This document shows positions 1 through 9,852 of a stretch of 64,000 nt of DNA, piece by piece. Within the stretch, counting starts at the first letter, position 1; every line of letters starts with the position of its first letter. The notes below the pieces were generated by a model. That model ran no database searches. It saw only the letters and a program-made list of their open reading frames with translations, and had not been told where the DNA came from. The DNA is from Pseudomonas anuradhapurensis (GTDB lineage Bacteria > Pseudomonadota > Gammaproteobacteria > Pseudomonadales > Pseudomonadaceae): assembly GCF_014269225.2 (NCBI RefSeq), contig NZ_CP077097.1, positions 4,661,001-4,725,000 of the forward strand, read 5' to 3'. The translations under genes and the position numbers were made by a program.

Positions 1-482
1 AGCTCCAGCCAGCTGGTCGGCACGCTCTTGCGAAAACGTACCGGCGGGTTGCGCGGCCACAGCTCGGGCTCTTCCAGGCGCCGCGCCTCGGCCGGCAAGG
101 TCGGCCCGTCGTTCAGCGCCACGCCATCGCGCAAGCACTGCAACTGCTCCTCGCTCGGCTGCCCTTCCACCTGCACCCAATAGGTTTTCGCCAGCTTGTG
201 CTTCGGATCGGCGATGCGCGCCTGCAAGCCACCGTCGTTGGTCAGCAGCAACAAGCCCTCGCTGTCGCGGTCCAGGCGCCCGGCCGGGTACACGCCGGGG
301 ATGTCGATATAGTCCTTGAGCGTCGCCCGCCCGTCGCCGTCGCTGAACTGGGTCAGTACGTCGAACGGCTTGTTGAACAGGATCAGGCGTGGCTCGGCGG
401 GGGGCGCCTTGGGCTGGCGACGCGGGCCGGTGGCAGGCCGCGCCTGGGGGTGGCGCGGCTTGGAACGGGGGGGCAGTGACAT
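1..482 (-). CDS. rluE: 23S rRNA pseudouridine synthase, RluE type (3' end outside window)
   Basis: Partial gene; 160 residues are visible and the C-terminus lies beyond position 1. The protein isomerises a uridine of 23S rRNA to pseudouridine (U2457 for E. coli RluE, from family knowledge). After a basic, proline-rich N-terminal tail of about 30 residues comes the RsuA/RluB/E/F-type catalytic domain with the motif [11 protein letters not shown], in which Asp71 is the catalytic aspartate. No S4 domain precedes it, which favours RluE over RsuA or RluB. The ATG at 482 is preceded by GAGG overlapping the amn stop. The amn stop codon lies only 6 nt upstream, so the two are probably co-transcribed. 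RluE rather than RluF is inferred from the short N-terminus. Confidence 0.85.
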   Translation of the reverse strand, partial: MSLPPRSKPRHPQARPATGPRRQPKAPPAEPRLILFNKPFDVLTQFSDGDGRATLKDYIDIPGVYPAGRLDRDSEGLLLLTNDGGLQARIADPKHKLAKTYWVQVEGQPSEEQLQCLRDGVALNDGPTLPAEARRLEEPELWPRNPPVRFRKSVPTSWLE

Positions 483-488
483 GGGGCC

Positions 489-1952
489 TCAGCGGAACGG
501 CGGCTCATCGAAACTGCGCAGTTTACGCGAGTGCAGCGAGTTGAGCTCGGTACGCAGCAGGTCGAGCGCGGCAATGCCGATCTTCAGGTGCTGGCTGACC
601 GCCCGGTTGTAGAACGCGTTGGCCGAACCCGGCAGCTTGATTTCGCTGTGCAACGGCTTGTCGGAAACACACAGCAAGGTGCCGTATGGCACGCGCAAGC
701 GGTAACCCTGGGCGGCAATGGTGCCGCTTTCCATGTCTACCGCCACGGCACGCGACAGGTTGATCAGCGGCCGCTCCTGAGCCCAGCGCAGCTCCCAGTT
801 GCGGTCGTCGTAGGTCAGCACGGTGCCGGTGCGCAAGCGCTTCTTCAGCTGTTCGCCACGCTCGCCGGTGACCTGCGCGGCGGCTTCCTGCAAGGCCAGT
901 TGCACTTCGGCCAACGCCGGGATCGGGATGTTCGGCGGCACCACCCGGTCGAGGATGCCGTCACGGCGCATGTAGGCGTGTGCCAGCACATAGTCGCCGA
1001 TGGTCTGCGACTGCCGCAGGCCGCCACAGTGGCCGATCATCAACCAGCAGTGCGGGCGCAGCACGGCCAGGTGGTCGGTGATGTTCTTGGCATTGGACGG
1101 GCCGACGCCAATGTTGACCAGGGTGACGCCGTCGCCGTCGGCGGCGATCAGGTGGTAGGCCGGCATCTGGTAGCGGTGCCACACCACACTGGCCACCAGG
1201 GCCTGGGTTTCACCGTGGTCCATGCCCTTTTCGATCACCACGTTGCCCGGTAGGACCATACGCACGAAGCGCGGGTCATCACGCAGTTGGTCGAGCCCGT
1301 GGCTGATGAACTGGTCGACATAGCGGTGGTAGTTGGTCAGCAGGATCCACGGCTGCACGTGGCGCCAGTCGCTGCCGGTGTAGTGCACCAGGCGACGCAG
1401 CGAGAAGTCGACTCGCGCGGCATCGAACAACGCCAGCGGCAGGGTTTCGGCGCCGCCCCAGTCGTACAGGCCGTCGGCAATATTGTCGGTGGCCGCCGAC
1501 AGGTCGGTGCTGGGGAACACCCGCGCCAACTGGGCGGCGGTAATGCCGCTGCCGGCCAGCTCGTCGCCCTGGTCGACCACGTAGGGGTAAGGGATGTTCT
1601 GCTCGCTGACGCCGACCTCTACCGTCACCGTGTAATCGTGCATCAGCGGGCGCAGCTGCTCGAGCAGATAGGCACGGAATGCGGCTGGCTGGGTGATGGT
1701 GACACTGTAGGTGCCGGCCACCTGCACCTTGGCATAGGCGCGCGTGGTGGCGGCGACTTCACCGTGGCTGTAGTAGGTCAGGCGCAGCGCGGGGTAGCGA
1801 AACAGGTCGCGCGCTTCGGCGTCCGGCTCGGTACGGTCCTTCAGGTAACGCTTGAGGGCCTGGCTGAGGGCCCCGGTGGCCTGGTCATGCAAGGCCGCCA
1901 GACGGTCGACGGCCTGTTCGGGAGTATCAACGACTACAAACGCTTGGCTCAC
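489..1952 (-). CDS. amn: AMP nucleosidase
   Basis: Encodes 487 residues, the usual size for bacterial AMP nucleosidase, which hydrolyses AMP to adenine and ribose 5-phosphate in the cytoplasm and so helps adjust adenylate pools. The N-terminal AMN-specific domain occupies roughly residues 1-190 and the C-terminal purine nucleoside phosphorylase-like domain the rest, with a glycine-rich phosphate-binding stretch (VNIGVGPSNAKN) and the segment AVAVDMESGTIAAQGYR, which fits the nucleoside phosphorylase MES motif. The start is a GTG at 1952 preceded by AGGAAG at good spacing. rluE follows 6 nt after the stop, suggesting a two-gene transcript. The gene starts beside a large inverted repeat at 2054-2171. 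Confidence 0.93.
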   Translation of the reverse strand: MSQAFVVVDTPEQAVDRLAALHDQATGALSQALKRYLKDRTEPDAEARDLFRYPALRLTYYSHGEVAATTRAYAKVQVAGTYSVTITQPAAFRAYLLEQLRPLMHDYTVTVEVGVSEQNIPYPYVVDQGDELAGSGITAAQLARVFPSTDLSAATDNIADGLYDWGGAETLPLALFDAARVDFSLRRLVHYTGSDWRHVQPWILLTNYHRYVDQFISHGLDQLRDDPRFVRMVLPGNVVIEKGMDHGETQALVASVVWHRYQMPAYHLIAADGDGVTLVNIGVGPSNAKNITDHLAVLRPHCWLMIGHCGGLRQSQTIGDYVLAHAYMRRDGILDRVVPPNIPIPALAEVQLALQEAAAQVTGERGEQLKKRLRTGTVLTYDDRNWELRWAQERPLINLSRAVAVDMESGTIAAQGYRLRVPYGTLLCVSDKPLHSEIKLPGSANAFYNRAVSQHLKIGIAALDLLRTELNSLHSRKLRSFDEPPFR

Positions 1953-2053
1953 ACTGTGCTTCCTGTCTGGACATGCATGTGAACCATCTTGCCTGCCTTC
2001 GTGGGTAAATACACCCCCATTGATCGGTGTTAATCAGCAGGCCAGCGCTGTTC

Positions 2054-2171
2054 CTTGTAGGAGCGGCCTTGTGTCGCGATGGGCTGCAAAGCAGCCCCGG
2101 GGTTCAGCGCCGGTGCACAAATTGCCGGGGCTGCTTCGCAGCCCATCGCGACACAAGGCCGCTCCTACAAG
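2054..2171. repeat. Inverted pair of a second palindromic repeat family (type B)
   Basis: Two arms of nearly 50 bp face each other. The left arm begins CTTGTAGGAGCGGCC and contains GTGTCGCGA and a GGGCTGC..GCAGCCCC hairpin core; the right arm is its reverse complement. The same unit recurs at 21967, 36820, 41647 and 57617. It differs from the classical P. putida REP (type A here). It sits downstream of the acyl-CoA dehydrogenase and upstream of amn, both on the minus strand. Confidence 0.85.
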
Positions 2172-2225
2172 TTCCGTGCATGGTTTGGAGGCAGCGCAAG
2201 ACCTGTTGCAGCGGGCCACGCCAGC

Positions 2226-3878
2226 TCAGTCGCTCCAGACTGGCGTGGCCCGCATCACCAACGCCTGCGCATCTACACCCCGCGGCAAGGCCCCGTAAAC
2301 CCGGCCACCACCCGTCAGCCGGCTGTCGATGAACGCATCACTCACCAGCGCATTCCCGGCCTCAAGCAGCAGCTTGGCCTGCAACGCCAGGGCAATATCC
2401 TCGGTCAGCTGCCGCGCGCGATACTGCATGTCGCCAGTGTCGGCAAACGCCCCCTTGAGGTTGCCGATATGCGCCGCCAGGCGCGGGTCGCCGTGCCCAT
2501 CACCCAATTCGGCGAACAACGCGTCGAGCACACCCGGTTCCTTGGACAACGCACGCAGCACATCCAGGCACTGCACGTTGCCCGAGCCTTCCCAGGTCGA
2601 GTTGACCGGTGCCTCGCGGTACAGCCGTGGCAGGATGCTGTCCTCCACATAACCCGCACCGCCCAGGCACTCGGCGGCCTCGTTGATCATGGCTGGCGCA
2701 CGTTTGCAGATCCAGTACTTGCCCACCGCCGTGACCAAGCGGGCGAAATGCGCCTGCTGCGGGTCGTCCGGCTGTTCCAGCGCCTGCCCCATGCGCAGGC
2801 TCAAGGCCAATGCCGCCTCGCTTTCCAGGGCCAGGTCAGCCAGCACGTTCTGCATCAATGGCTGCTCGTTCAGCAACCGCCCGCCAACCTTGCGGTGCGC
2901 GCAGTGGTGCGCCGCCTGGGTCAACGCCTGACGCATCAGGGCGCTGGAACCGACCATGCAGTCGAAGCGGGTCATGGCCACCATTTCGATGATGGTCGGC
3001 ACCCCTCGCCCCTCCTCCCCGACCATCCATGCCAGGGCACCGCGGAACTCCACCTCGCTGGAGGCGTTGGAGTGGTTGCCCAGCTTGTTCTTCAAGCGCT
3101 GGATATAGAACTGGTTGCGGCTGTCATCCGGGCGATGGCGCGGTAGCAGGAAGCAGCTCAGGCCTTTTTCGGTTTGTGCCAGGGTAAGGAAGGCATCGCA
3201 CATGGGCGCCGAACAGAACCACTTGTGCCCGACCAGCTCATAGGCCTGGCCCGGGCCCGCCGCGCCGACTGGATAGGCCCGGGTGGTGTTGGCCCGTACA
3301 TCGGTGCCGCCTTGCTTCTCGGTCATGGCCATGCCCAGGGTGACCCCAGCCTTGTGGCGGTCGCCGACGTTGCGCGGGTCATATTCGCAGGCGAGGATTT
3401 TCGGCAGCCAGTACTCGGCCAGTTCTGGCTGCAGGCGCAGCGCCGGGACAGCGGCGAAGGTCATGGTCAGCGGGCACCCGCTGCCGGCCTCGGCCTGGCT
3501 GTGCAGGTAGGTCATCGACGCCCGAGCCACATGCGCGCCAGGGCGGGGCTCGGCCCACGGCAATGAAGGCAGGCCGTGCTCGACGGCGGTGCGCATCAGC
3601 TCGTGGTAGGCGGGATGGAACTCGACCAGGTCGATGCGATGGCCGTAACGGTCGTGGCTGCTGAATTCCGGCTTGTGCGCATTGGCCAGGAAACCCGCCT
3701 GCATCAGCGGACCGCCGGCCAGGGCACCGTAGGCATCGATCCGCGACTCGGCCCAACCGGCACCGAAACGCCGTGACCATTCCTGTAGCGGCAGGTCGAG
3801 GCGGTACAGGTTGGCACCGTCGAGGGGCGGTGGCTGGTTGGTGACCTCGTGGGTTTCAGCGTACTGGTGCAGGTTCAT
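2226..3878 (-). CDS. AidB-like acyl-CoA dehydrogenase
   Basis: A 550-residue flavoprotein of the long acyl-CoA dehydrogenase subfamily that includes E. coli AidB (alkylation response) and isovaleryl-CoA dehydrogenase-like enzymes. Visible hallmarks are MTEKQGGTDVRANTT (flavin/substrate region), the mid-domain RLKNKLGNHSNASSEVEF, and CLGGAGYVED followed by STWEGSGNVQ, which carries the glutamate at the acyl-CoA dehydrogenase active-site position. The start is placed at the ATG at 3878 because CAGGAGC lies about 6 nt upstream; an in-frame start 33 nt earlier has no such site. The P. aeruginosa neighbourhood (amn, acyl-CoA dehydrogenase, ladS, thiD) is the same. Whether the role is DNA protection or fatty/amino acid oxidation cannot be decided from sequence. 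Confidence 0.85.
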   Translation of the reverse strand: MNLHQYAETHEVTNQPPPLDGANLYRLDLPLQEWSRRFGAGWAESRIDAYGALAGGPLMQAGFLANAHKPEFSSHDRYGHRIDLVEFHPAYHELMRTAVEHGLPSLPWAEPRPGAHVARASMTYLHSQAEAGSGCPLTMTFAAVPALRLQPELAEYWLPKILACEYDPRNVGDRHKAGVTLGMAMTEKQGGTDVRANTTRAYPVGAAGPGQAYELVGHKWFCSAPMCDAFLTLAQTEKGLSCFLLPRHRPDDSRNQFYIQRLKNKLGNHSNASSEVEFRGALAWMVGEEGRGVPTIIEMVAMTRFDCMVGSSALMRQALTQAAHHCAHRKVGGRLLNEQPLMQNVLADLALESEAALALSLRMGQALEQPDDPQQAHFARLVTAVGKYWICKRAPAMINEAAECLGGAGYVEDSILPRLYREAPVNSTWEGSGNVQCLDVLRALSKEPGVLDALFAELGDGHGDPRLAAHIGNLKGAFADTGDMQYRARQLTEDIALALQAKLLLEAGNALVSDAFIDSRLTGGGRVYGALPRGVDAQALVMRATPVWSD

Positions 3879-4080
3879 CGGGGGCTCCTGGATCCGGGTA
3901 GCTTGAAGCACCAGTGAAGCACTCCCTGTGGGCCAGTCAAAGTGACATTAATGACTAAACGTGTGGGGGGCATGTCTTGGGAATGCAGCAGGTTGACCGG
4001 CTCGCCATAACACACTCGATCCCACAGGCGCTCCCCCCGTCACGGCGAACACCTGTCAGACCCAACCTGATGCCATGCGC

Positions 4081-6069
4081 TCACAACGAATTCCCCGTCT
4101 GCAGCGTATGCGAGGGCAATTGCACCTGCGCCACAGCCATGTTCAAACTCAACTCGAACCGGCTCCCCAACCCCCGGGTCGACTCATGCGCCAACCTCGC
4201 CCCCAGCAACTCGCCCATTTGCCGACAGATCGACAAGCCAATCCCCAGCCCGCCATAACGCCGGGTCATCGAACCATCGACCTGGAAGAAGCGCTGATAC
4301 AAGGTCGACTGGTCCAGGTCATCGAAGCCAATGCCGCTGTCGCTGACAATGAACGTCAACGCCAGGTCGTGCGGCCCTACCCGGCGGCCGCGCACCTGCA
4401 CCAGCACGCCGCCCTGGTGGGTGAACTTCAGGCCGTTGTCCACCAGGCAACCCAGGCAACGGGCCAGTTTCTGGCCATCGCCCAGCAACCCGTCCGGCAG
4501 CTCGGCCGGGATGTCCAGGCTCAGGTAGAGGCCTTTGCCCAACGCCTGCCCGGCATAACCGGCGCGCAAGCCGTGCAGCAGCGAGCGCAGGCTGAACGGC
4601 GCCGGCTGCGCGCGCAGGCGGCCGGCCTGCAGTTCGGACAGGGTCAGCAGGGCATCGACCATGTCCATCATGCCCTGCGCCGAGCCCACTGCAGTGCGGT
4701 GGTACTGGGCCATTTCGGCCTCCATTGGCAGGGTGTCCATCAGCTCGAGCGAGCCGATCACACCGTTCATCGGCGTGCGCAGCTCATGCGTCACGCTGGC
4801 CAGGAACTCATCTTTCAGGCGGTTGCTCCTGGCCAGCTGCAGGTTCAACTGCTCCAGCGTCCGCCCGGCGTCACGCAAGGTCTGCGCCTGCTGCTCGCGC
4901 AAGTTGTTGATGCGGTCGGCCAGGGCCAGCGACAGCAAGGCCACCTCCAGCGCCGAACCCAGCTGGCTGGCATACATGGTGATGAACACATTCGGCAGGT
5001 AGCCCAACACCATCAGGGTGTTGGCCAGGCCGCCGAGCAGGAATGCCGTCCAGGCAATGATGAACCAGCGCGCCACGCGCAAGCCATGCCACCAGGCGTA
5101 CAGCCCGGCGCTGAAGATGCTCACGGTGAACAACAGTGCCAGCGCCGTGGCCATGCGCAGGGCCACGCCATAAGGCATGGCGACGGCCAGTACCATGACC
5201 AGCGCGCCCCCCAGCATCAGCGCTTGCAGCAGCCGGTCGAAGCCACGGCTGATGCTGGCCAACTGCAGGAAGTGCCGGGCGAACTGGCAGCCGAACAGTC
5301 CAGCAGCACCGATGAACAGCGGCGTCGAGGCATTAGCCCACCAGGGGCTGTCAGGCCACAGGTAAGCCACGCCGGCGCCATTCACCGACACCTGGTAAAA
5401 GCCGAACGAAGCGATATAGAGGATGTAGTAGAGGTAGCTGACGTCGCGCACGCTGAGGTAGATGAACAGGTTGTACACCAGCATCACCAACAGCACGCCA
5501 TAGATCATGCCCAGCACGTACAGGCGCGTAGGCTGCGCTTCCAGGTAGGCCTCGGCGGACCATAGCGCCAGCGGCGCCTGCAGCGAGCCCTGGCTGTGCA
5601 GGCGCAGGTAGACGGTGGTCACCTGGCCGGGCGGCAGCTGCAGCTCTAACAAGTAGTTGTTCTGCCGGATCTGCCGGCTGTCGTAGGGCAAGGCGTCGCC
5701 GGTGCGCCGGGCCAGGCGGTAGCCGCCGCTGCCGTCAGGCAGGTACAGCTCGAGGTGGTCCAACGGCGGATAGGCCAGCTCCAGCAGCCATTGCCGGGCG
5801 GCTGCACCAGGTGCAGCCAGGGGGCGCAGTTCGACCTTGAGCCAGAATACCGAGGTGGAATAACCGGCGTTCAGCACCTCTTCGTGGTGAGGGCGAAAGC
5901 GCTTGGCAAACTCTGGGGCGGTGACCTGAGCGATGCTGGCGCTGCCAGCGGGGTCTTCATAGACCTGCATCGCCTTGCCCAGCGGAAGATGACCGGTGGC
6001 GTCGTCGAAATCGACCGCTCCGGCCAGCAAGGGCAATACCCCCAGAAGCACAATCAGCAAATAGCGCAT
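4081..6069 (-). CDS. ladS: 7TMR-DISM sensor histidine kinase, LadS type without receiver domain
   Basis: A 662-residue inner-membrane histidine kinase. The order is signal peptide (1-18), periplasmic 7TMR-DISMED2 domain (about 20-170), seven-helix 7TMR-DISM region (about 180-390), HisKA with THELRTPMNG and phosphoacceptor His428, then HATPase_c with an intact N box (LVDNGLKFT), DSGIG and GGLGIGLS. The gene order acyl-CoA dehydrogenase, this kinase, thiD, thiE, hemL matches the ladS locus of P. aeruginosa, and the domain plan matches LadS up to the kinase core. P. aeruginosa LadS ends in a receiver domain that relays phosphate to GacS; here the protein stops about 20 residues after the kinase domain, and the roughly 200 bp before the next gene cannot encode a receiver. 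Orthology is inferred from synteny and architecture. Confidence 0.82.
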   Translation of the reverse strand: MRYLLIVLLGVLPLLAGAVDFDDATGHLPLGKAMQVYEDPAGSASIAQVTAPEFAKRFRPHHEEVLNAGYSTSVFWLKVELRPLAAPGAAARQWLLELAYPPLDHLELYLPDGSGGYRLARRTGDALPYDSRQIRQNNYLLELQLPPGQVTTVYLRLHSQGSLQAPLALWSAEAYLEAQPTRLYVLGMIYGVLLVMLVYNLFIYLSVRDVSYLYYILYIASFGFYQVSVNGAGVAYLWPDSPWWANASTPLFIGAAGLFGCQFARHFLQLASISRGFDRLLQALMLGGALVMVLAVAMPYGVALRMATALALLFTVSIFSAGLYAWWHGLRVARWFIIAWTAFLLGGLANTLMVLGYLPNVFITMYASQLGSALEVALLSLALADRINNLREQQAQTLRDAGRTLEQLNLQLARSNRLKDEFLASVTHELRTPMNGVIGSLELMDTLPMEAEMAQYHRTAVGSAQGMMDMVDALLTLSELQAGRLRAQPAPFSLRSLLHGLRAGYAGQALGKGLYLSLDIPAELPDGLLGDGQKLARCLGCLVDNGLKFTHQGGVLVQVRGRRVGPHDLALTFIVSDSGIGFDDLDQSTLYQRFFQVDGSMTRRYGGLGIGLSICRQMGELLGARLAHESTRGLGSRFELSLNMAVAQVQLPSHTLQTGNSL

Positions 6070-6334
6070 ACAGCCCCAGCATGGCCTGTCCGGTCGAGTC
6101 GCGGTTGCCTCCTATCCGTTTGAGACGACCTGATCCGGCAGAACCCGTTTGTCGAGTTATCCGAGCACTCTAGCATAGCTTTGCAACCTGGCAATCGGCC
6201 ACATCCCTGCACAAAGAAAAGGCTCTAAATCAATGCTTTCAGAACTAAGCAAAAGAAAAAACTGACTGCTTGATCAACAAAACCCATTGGCTGGACGATT
6301 CGCCCAAACAGGATTGGTGGTAAGCTCGCCGACC

Positions 6335-7132
6335 ATGAATATCTACAGCTCCCGCCCCGTTGTCCTCTGTCTCTCCGGCCACGACCCCAGTGGCGGCGCC
6401 GGCCTGCAGGCAGATATCGAAGCCCTGCTCGCCCAAGGCTGTCACGCCGCACCCGCGGTGACCGCCCTGACCGTGCAGGATACCGTCAACGTTTCCGACT
6501 TCCGCGTGCTCGACCGCGAGTGGGTGCTGGCGCAGGCCAACGCCGTGCTGGCCGACTCCACGGTAGCCGCCGTCAAGCTGGGCATGCTCGGCTCGATCGA
6601 GATGGTCGACACCGTCGCCGAGCTGCTGGCCGCGCACCCGCACCTGCCGCTGGTGTGCGACCCGGTGCTGCGTGCCGGTGGTGGTGGCCGCCTGGGCAAG
6701 GACGAGGTGGGCTACGCCCTGCGCGAACGCCTGTTGCCCCTGGCCACCATCGCCACGCCGAACCTGCCCGAAGCACGCATCCTGGCCGAACTGCCCGAAG
6801 GCAGCGCCGATGAGTGTGCGGAAAAACTGCTGCCATTCTGTAGACACCTGCTGATTACCGGCGGTCACGGCGACGAGGACGAAATTCACAACCGTCTTTA
6901 CAGCCGCGACGGCCAGCGCCACACCTGGACCTGCCAGCGCCTGCCGGGCAGCTACCATGGCTCGGGCTGCACCCTGGCCAGTGCCCTGGCCGGGCGCCTG
7001 GCCCTGGGCGAGCAACTGGACAGTGCCGTGCGCAGCGCCCTGGACTACACCTGGCGCACCCTGCGTGACGCCGAGCAACTGGGCAAGGGCCAGTTCGTAC
7101 CACGCCGTCTGCCGCTGGATTTCTGCTCCTGA
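6335..7132 (+). CDS. thiD: Hydroxymethylpyrimidine/phosphomethylpyrimidine kinase
   Basis: A 265-residue ribokinase-fold enzyme that phosphorylates HMP and then HMP-phosphate to HMP-PP for thiamin synthesis. The N-terminal [17 protein letters not shown] is the family signature, and the C-terminal [15 protein letters not shown] is the ATP/anion-hole motif with the catalytic base region. The ATG at 6335 begins the conserved N-terminus; an in-frame extension to 6287 is not conserved-looking. thiE follows after 13 nt and hemL 16 nt after that, giving a thiD-thiE-hemL operon. The 265-bp AT-rich leader between the divergent ladS and thiD holds the promoters; no thi-box (TPP riboswitch) core is recognisable there. 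Confidence 0.93.
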   Translation: MNIYSSRPVVLCLSGHDPSGGAGLQADIEALLAQGCHAAPAVTALTVQDTVNVSDFRVLDREWVLAQANAVLADSTVAAVKLGMLGSIEMVDTVAELLAAHPHLPLVCDPVLRAGGGGRLGKDEVGYALRERLLPLATIATPNLPEARILAELPEGSADECAEKLLPFCRHLLITGGHGDEDEIHNRLYSRDGQRHTWTCQRLPGSYHGSGCTLASALAGRLALGEQLDSAVRSALDYTWRTLRDAEQLGKGQFVPRRLPLDFCS

Positions 7133-7145
7133 TACGAGGCCTTCA

Positions 7146-7769
7146 ATGAAGCTACGTGGTCTGTATGCCATCACCGATAGCCAGCTGCTCGCCGGCCGTT
7201 TCCTCTCGCATGTCGAAGCGGCACTGGACGGCGGCGTATGCCTGCTGCAGTACCGCGACAAGAGCGACGACGCGGCCCGGCGCCTGCGCGAGGCCGAAGG
7301 GCTGATGAAGCTCTGCGAGCGCTACGGCACCCAGCTGATCATCAACGACGACGCCGAACTGGCCGCGCGCCTGGGTGTCGGCGTGCACCTGGGCCAGACC
7401 GACGGCCCGTTGACCCCAGCCCGCGCCTTGCTCGGCCGCCAGGCGATCATCGGCTCCACCTGCCACGCCAACCTTGACCTGGCCGCCCAGGCCGCCAAGG
7501 AAGGTGCCAGCTACGTGGCCTTCGGCCGCTTCTTCAATTCGGTCACCAAGCCGGGCGCCCCCGCGGCCAGCATCGAACTGCTGGAGCAGGCCCGCGCCCA
7601 GGTGAAACTGCCGATCGCGGTGATCGGCGGCATCACCCTCGACAACGCCGCCCCGCTGGTCGCCCATGGTGCCGACCTGCTGGCGGTGATCCACGGCCTG
7701 TTCGGTGCCGACAGCGCGCAGGAAGTCACCCGCCGCGCCCGCGCCTTCAATGCCTTGTTCGCATCCTGA
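7146..7769 (+). CDS. thiE: Thiamin-phosphate synthase
   Basis: A 207-residue TIM-barrel enzyme that joins HMP-PP and thiazole phosphate to thiamin monophosphate. Visible hallmarks are LYAITDSQL at the N-terminus, [28 protein letters not shown] (substrate and Mg binding), and [10 protein letters not shown] near the C-terminus (phosphate binding). The ATG at 7146 lies 13 nt after thiD, giving the product immediately upstream in the same pathway. Length matches the family. Confidence 0.94.
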   Translation: MKLRGLYAITDSQLLAGRFLSHVEAALDGGVCLLQYRDKSDDAARRLREAEGLMKLCERYGTQLIINDDAELAARLGVGVHLGQTDGPLTPARALLGRQAIIGSTCHANLDLAAQAAKEGASYVAFGRFFNSVTKPGAPAASIELLEQARAQVKLPIAVIGGITLDNAAPLVAHGADLLAVIHGLFGADSAQEVTRRARAFNALFAS

Positions 7770-7785
7770 TTCGAGAGAACCTTCC

Positions 7786-9069
7786 ATGTCCCGTTCCGAA
7801 GCCCTGTTCGCCCAAGCCCAGAAGCACATTCCCGGTGGCGTCAACTCGCCGGTCCGCGCTTTCCGGAGCGTTGGCGGCACGCCGCTGTTCTTCAAGCATG
7901 CCGAAGGCGCCTACGTCGTTGACGAGGACGACAAGCGCTACGTCGACTACGTTGGCTCCTGGGGCCCGATGATTCTCGGCCACGGCCATCCAGAGGTGCT
8001 GGAGTCGGTACGCCAGCAGCTGCAGCACGGCCTGTCCTACGGCGCGCCGACCGCCATGGAAACCGAAATGGCCGACCTGGTCTGCTCGCTGGTGCCGTCC
8101 ATGGAAATGGTGCGCATGGTCAGCTCGGGCACCGAAGCCACCATGAGCGCCATCCGCCTGGCCCGTGGCTACACCGGCCGTGACGCCATCATCAAGTTCG
8201 AGGGCTGCTATCACGGCCACTCCGACAGCCTGCTGGTAAAGGCCGGCTCCGGCCTGCTGACCCAGGGCGTGCCAAGCTCGGCTGGCGTGCCGGCGGACTT
8301 CGCCAAGCACACCCTGACCCTGCCGTTCAACGACATCGCCGCCGTCGAGAAGACCCTGGCCGAAGTTGGCCAGACCGTGGCCTGCATCATCGTCGAGCCG
8401 GTGGCCGGCAACATGAACTGCGTGCCACCGGCGCCCGGCTTCCTCGAAGGCCTGCGCGAGCAGTGCGACAAGCACGGCGTGGTACTGATCTTCGACGAAG
8501 TGATGACCGGCTTCCGTGTTGCCCTGGGCGGTGCCCAGGGCCACTACGGCATCACTCCGGACCTGTCGACCTTCGGCAAGATCGTCGGCGGCGGCATGCC
8601 GGTCGGCTGCTTTGGCGGCAAGCGCGAAATCATGGGTTGCATCGCCCCGCTCGGCCCGGTGTACCAGGCCGGTACCCTGTCGGGTAACCCATTGGCCATG
8701 GCCGCTGGCCTGACCACCCTCAAGCTGATCAGCCGCCCGGGCTTCCACGCCGAGCTCACCGACTACACCAGCCGCATGCTCGACGGCCTGCAACAGCGCG
8801 CCGATGCTGCTGGCGTGCCGTTCGTCACCACCCAGGCCGGTGGCATGTTCGGCCTGTACTTCAGCGGCGCCGACGACATCGTCACCTTCGACGACGTGAT
8901 GGCCAGCGATGCCGAGCGCTTCAAGCGCTTCTTCCACCTGATGCTCGACGGTGGCGTGTACCTGGCGCCGAGCGCATTCGAGGCGGGCTTCACCTCCATT
9001 GCCCATGGCGACAAGGAGCTGCAGATCACCCTGGATGCAGCAGAAAAGGCCTTTGCTGCGCTGAAGTAA
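7786..9069 (+). CDS. hemL: Glutamate-1-semialdehyde 2,1-aminomutase
   Basis: A 427-residue PLP enzyme that converts glutamate-1-semialdehyde to 5-aminolevulinate in the C5 haem pathway. It is a class III aminotransferase with [12 protein letters not shown] at the N-terminus, [21 protein letters not shown], and the PLP lysine at Lys265 in [12 protein letters not shown]. The ATG at 7786 is 16 nt after thiE. The thi-hemL arrangement is the same as in P. aeruginosa. A type A REP pair follows the stop codon. Confidence 0.96.
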   Translation: MSRSEALFAQAQKHIPGGVNSPVRAFRSVGGTPLFFKHAEGAYVVDEDDKRYVDYVGSWGPMILGHGHPEVLESVRQQLQHGLSYGAPTAMETEMADLVCSLVPSMEMVRMVSSGTEATMSAIRLARGYTGRDAIIKFEGCYHGHSDSLLVKAGSGLLTQGVPSSAGVPADFAKHTLTLPFNDIAAVEKTLAEVGQTVACIIVEPVAGNMNCVPPAPGFLEGLREQCDKHGVVLIFDEVMTGFRVALGGAQGHYGITPDLSTFGKIVGGGMPVGCFGGKREIMGCIAPLGPVYQAGTLSGNPLAMAAGLTTLKLISRPGFHAELTDYTSRMLDGLQQRADAAGVPFVTTQAGGMFGLYFSGADDIVTFDDVMASDAERFKRFFHLMLDGGVYLAPSAFEAGFTSIAHGDKELQITLDAAEKAFAALK

Positions 9070-9081
9070 CTGCCAGCCAGG

Positions 9082-9157
9082 CCGGCCCCTTCGCGGGCAA
9101 ACCCGCTGCCACAGGTTATGCGTATACCTGTGGCCGCGGGCCTACCTGCAAAGGCCG
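9082..9157. repeat. REP pair, P. putida type A
   Basis: Inverted pair of the P. putida-type REP: GGCCCCTTCGCGGGCAAAC with CCCGCTGCCACAGG, and opposite it CCTGTGGCCGCGGGCC. It lies just after the hemL stop codon. Confidence 0.8.
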
Positions 9158-9303
9158 ATACAGCAAATAAATAACCCTGCACAATCAGCCGACTCCCCAA
9201 CCAAACAGAAATTCGAGTAAAACTTTGTAAGGTTGGCGCTGCTTATCCCATAATGTGCCACCAGAGACATTGGCCGCAGCTTTGCAGAGGTAAGTCGATC
9301 CCC

Positions 9304-9849
9304 ATGAACCGCACCGGCCGCGCCCTGACCCTGGGCTGCCTGTTGCTTCTTCAGCCCCTGCTGGCCCTGGCAGAGGGCGGTAACTCGTTGCTGATTCCGG
9401 CGACGGGCCGCTGCACCCTGAATGTGCAGCCTGAAGACCTGGCAAACGCCCTGAAGGCCTGCGAACAGACGGCGACGGCGGGGGATGCCCAGGCGCAATT
9501 CGAACTTGGCGACTACTACTACTCGCAAACCCCGAAAAACCTCGACAAAGCCCTGGACTGGTTGCAGAAGGCCTCGCTGCAAGGGCATGCCGAAGCCCAG
9601 TACCGCCTGGGTGCCATGTTCTACCGTGGCGAAGGGGTCAAGGCCAACAATGTGCAGGCCTACATCCTGCTGAAGATGGCTGCGGTCAACGGCGCCGAGG
9701 ATGCGCTGGACATGGCTGACGAAGTGACCGAGAAAATGCCCCGCGACGAGCTGGAGCATGCCACCCAGGTGCTCGGCCAGATCTTCCGCAAGTACCTGCT
9801 GGAACTGCAGAACGCCGAGGGGCGCACGCCGTTCTCGCCACTCCCCTGA
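9304..9849 (+). CDS. Secreted Sel1-repeat (SLR/TPR-like) protein
   Basis: A 181-residue protein with a signal peptide (hydrophobic residues about 8-22, probable cleavage after ALA). The mature part holds two or three Sel1-like repeats: GDAQAQFELGDYYYSQ, HAEAQYRLGAMFYRGEG and an adjoining helical pair ending near DALDMADEV. Sel1 repeats form alpha-solenoids that bind proteins or peptidoglycan, so a periplasmic scaffold role is likely but not specific. The ATG at 9304 follows GAGGTAAG. It is conserved at this location beside hemL in pseudomonads. No catalytic residues are seen. Confidence 0.78.
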   Translation: MNRTGRALTLGCLLLLQPLLALAEGGNSLLIPATGRCTLNVQPEDLANALKACEQTATAGDAQAQFELGDYYYSQTPKNLDKALDWLQKASLQGHAEAQYRLGAMFYRGEGVKANNVQAYILLKMAAVNGAEDALDMADEVTEKMPRDELEHATQVLGQIFRKYLLELQNAEGRTPFSPLP

Positions 9850-9852
9850 GGG

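Noticed and set aside
4075..5565. A 496-codon plus-strand frame rich in Gln and His
   Set aside because: It is the antisense of the kinase at 4081-6069; the low-complexity composition is an artefact of reading frame.
6070..6334. A TPP riboswitch upstream of thiD
   Set aside because: The 265-bp leader has no thi-box core (CTGAGA and the P4-P5 motif are absent); thiD-thiE seem to be transcribed from an ordinary promoter.
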